From Chloroflexota bacterium (GTDB lineage Bacteria > Chloroflexota > Dormibacteria > CF-121), in the NCBI GenBank assembly GCA_005882525.1, contig VBGO01000195.1, positions 1 to 6,504 on the forward strand: a stretch of DNA of 6,504 nt, written 5' to 3'. The notes under the pieces were generated by a model, which did not search any database, was not told the origin of the DNA, and saw only the letters and a program-made list of their open reading frames with translations. Shown in pieces: positions 6,503 to 6,504 of this stretch. Position numbers and translations under genes: made by a program. Position 1 is the stretch's first letter, and every line of letters starts with the position of its first letter.

Positions 6503-6504
6503 GT

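Noticed and set aside
1..6504. tRNA, rRNA, CRISPR array, insertion sequence or attachment site
   Set aside because: I saw no regularly spaced repeats, transposase motifs, terminal inverted repeats, or cloverleaf/T-loop sequence outside the genes.

Overview
This is a GC-rich window (roughly two thirds G+C by eye) from a free-living bacterium. The actinobacterial-style DXS (motif NDNGRSYAP), the glycosyltransferase subtype and the polytopic membrane protein with an FNPSN motif point to a high-GC Terrabacteria lineage such as Chloroflexota, Dormibacterota or Actinomycetota. The sequence alone does not settle which. There are no RNA genes, insertion sequences, CRISPR arrays or phage genes; this looks like chromosomal housekeeping and accessory DNA.

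Layout: (1) bases 1-640, minus strand: the N-terminal half of a family 4 glycosyltransferase, cut by the left edge. (2) 641-795: a short divergent intergenic region holding the glycosyltransferase ribosome binding site and weak promoter candidates for both directions. (3) 796-2685, plus strand: a sensor histidine kinase with seven membrane segments, a GAF-like linker domain and a complete kinase core; no response regulator lies beside it. (4) 2682-3218, minus strand: a DinB/YfiT-like gene whose frame is broken by a TAG at codon 60. Its stop overlaps the kinase stop. (5) 3230-5116, minus strand: dxs, the first enzyme of the MEP isoprenoid pathway, with all visible catalytic motifs but about 11 family-typical residues missing near residue 60. 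(6) 5192 to the right edge, minus strand: a polytopic membrane protein resembling the RnfD/NqrB/UnbU group, with an unusual C-terminal domain of about 200 residues after the last membrane helix.

The three minus-strand genes on the right (membrane protein, dxs, DinB-like) lie head to tail with gaps of 75 and 11 bases and could be cotranscribed, converging on the kinase gene. I see no obvious new multi-gene system. The points most worth a second look are the in-frame amber codon in the DinB-like gene, the internal deletion in dxs right next to it, and the uncharacterised C-terminal domain of the membrane protein.
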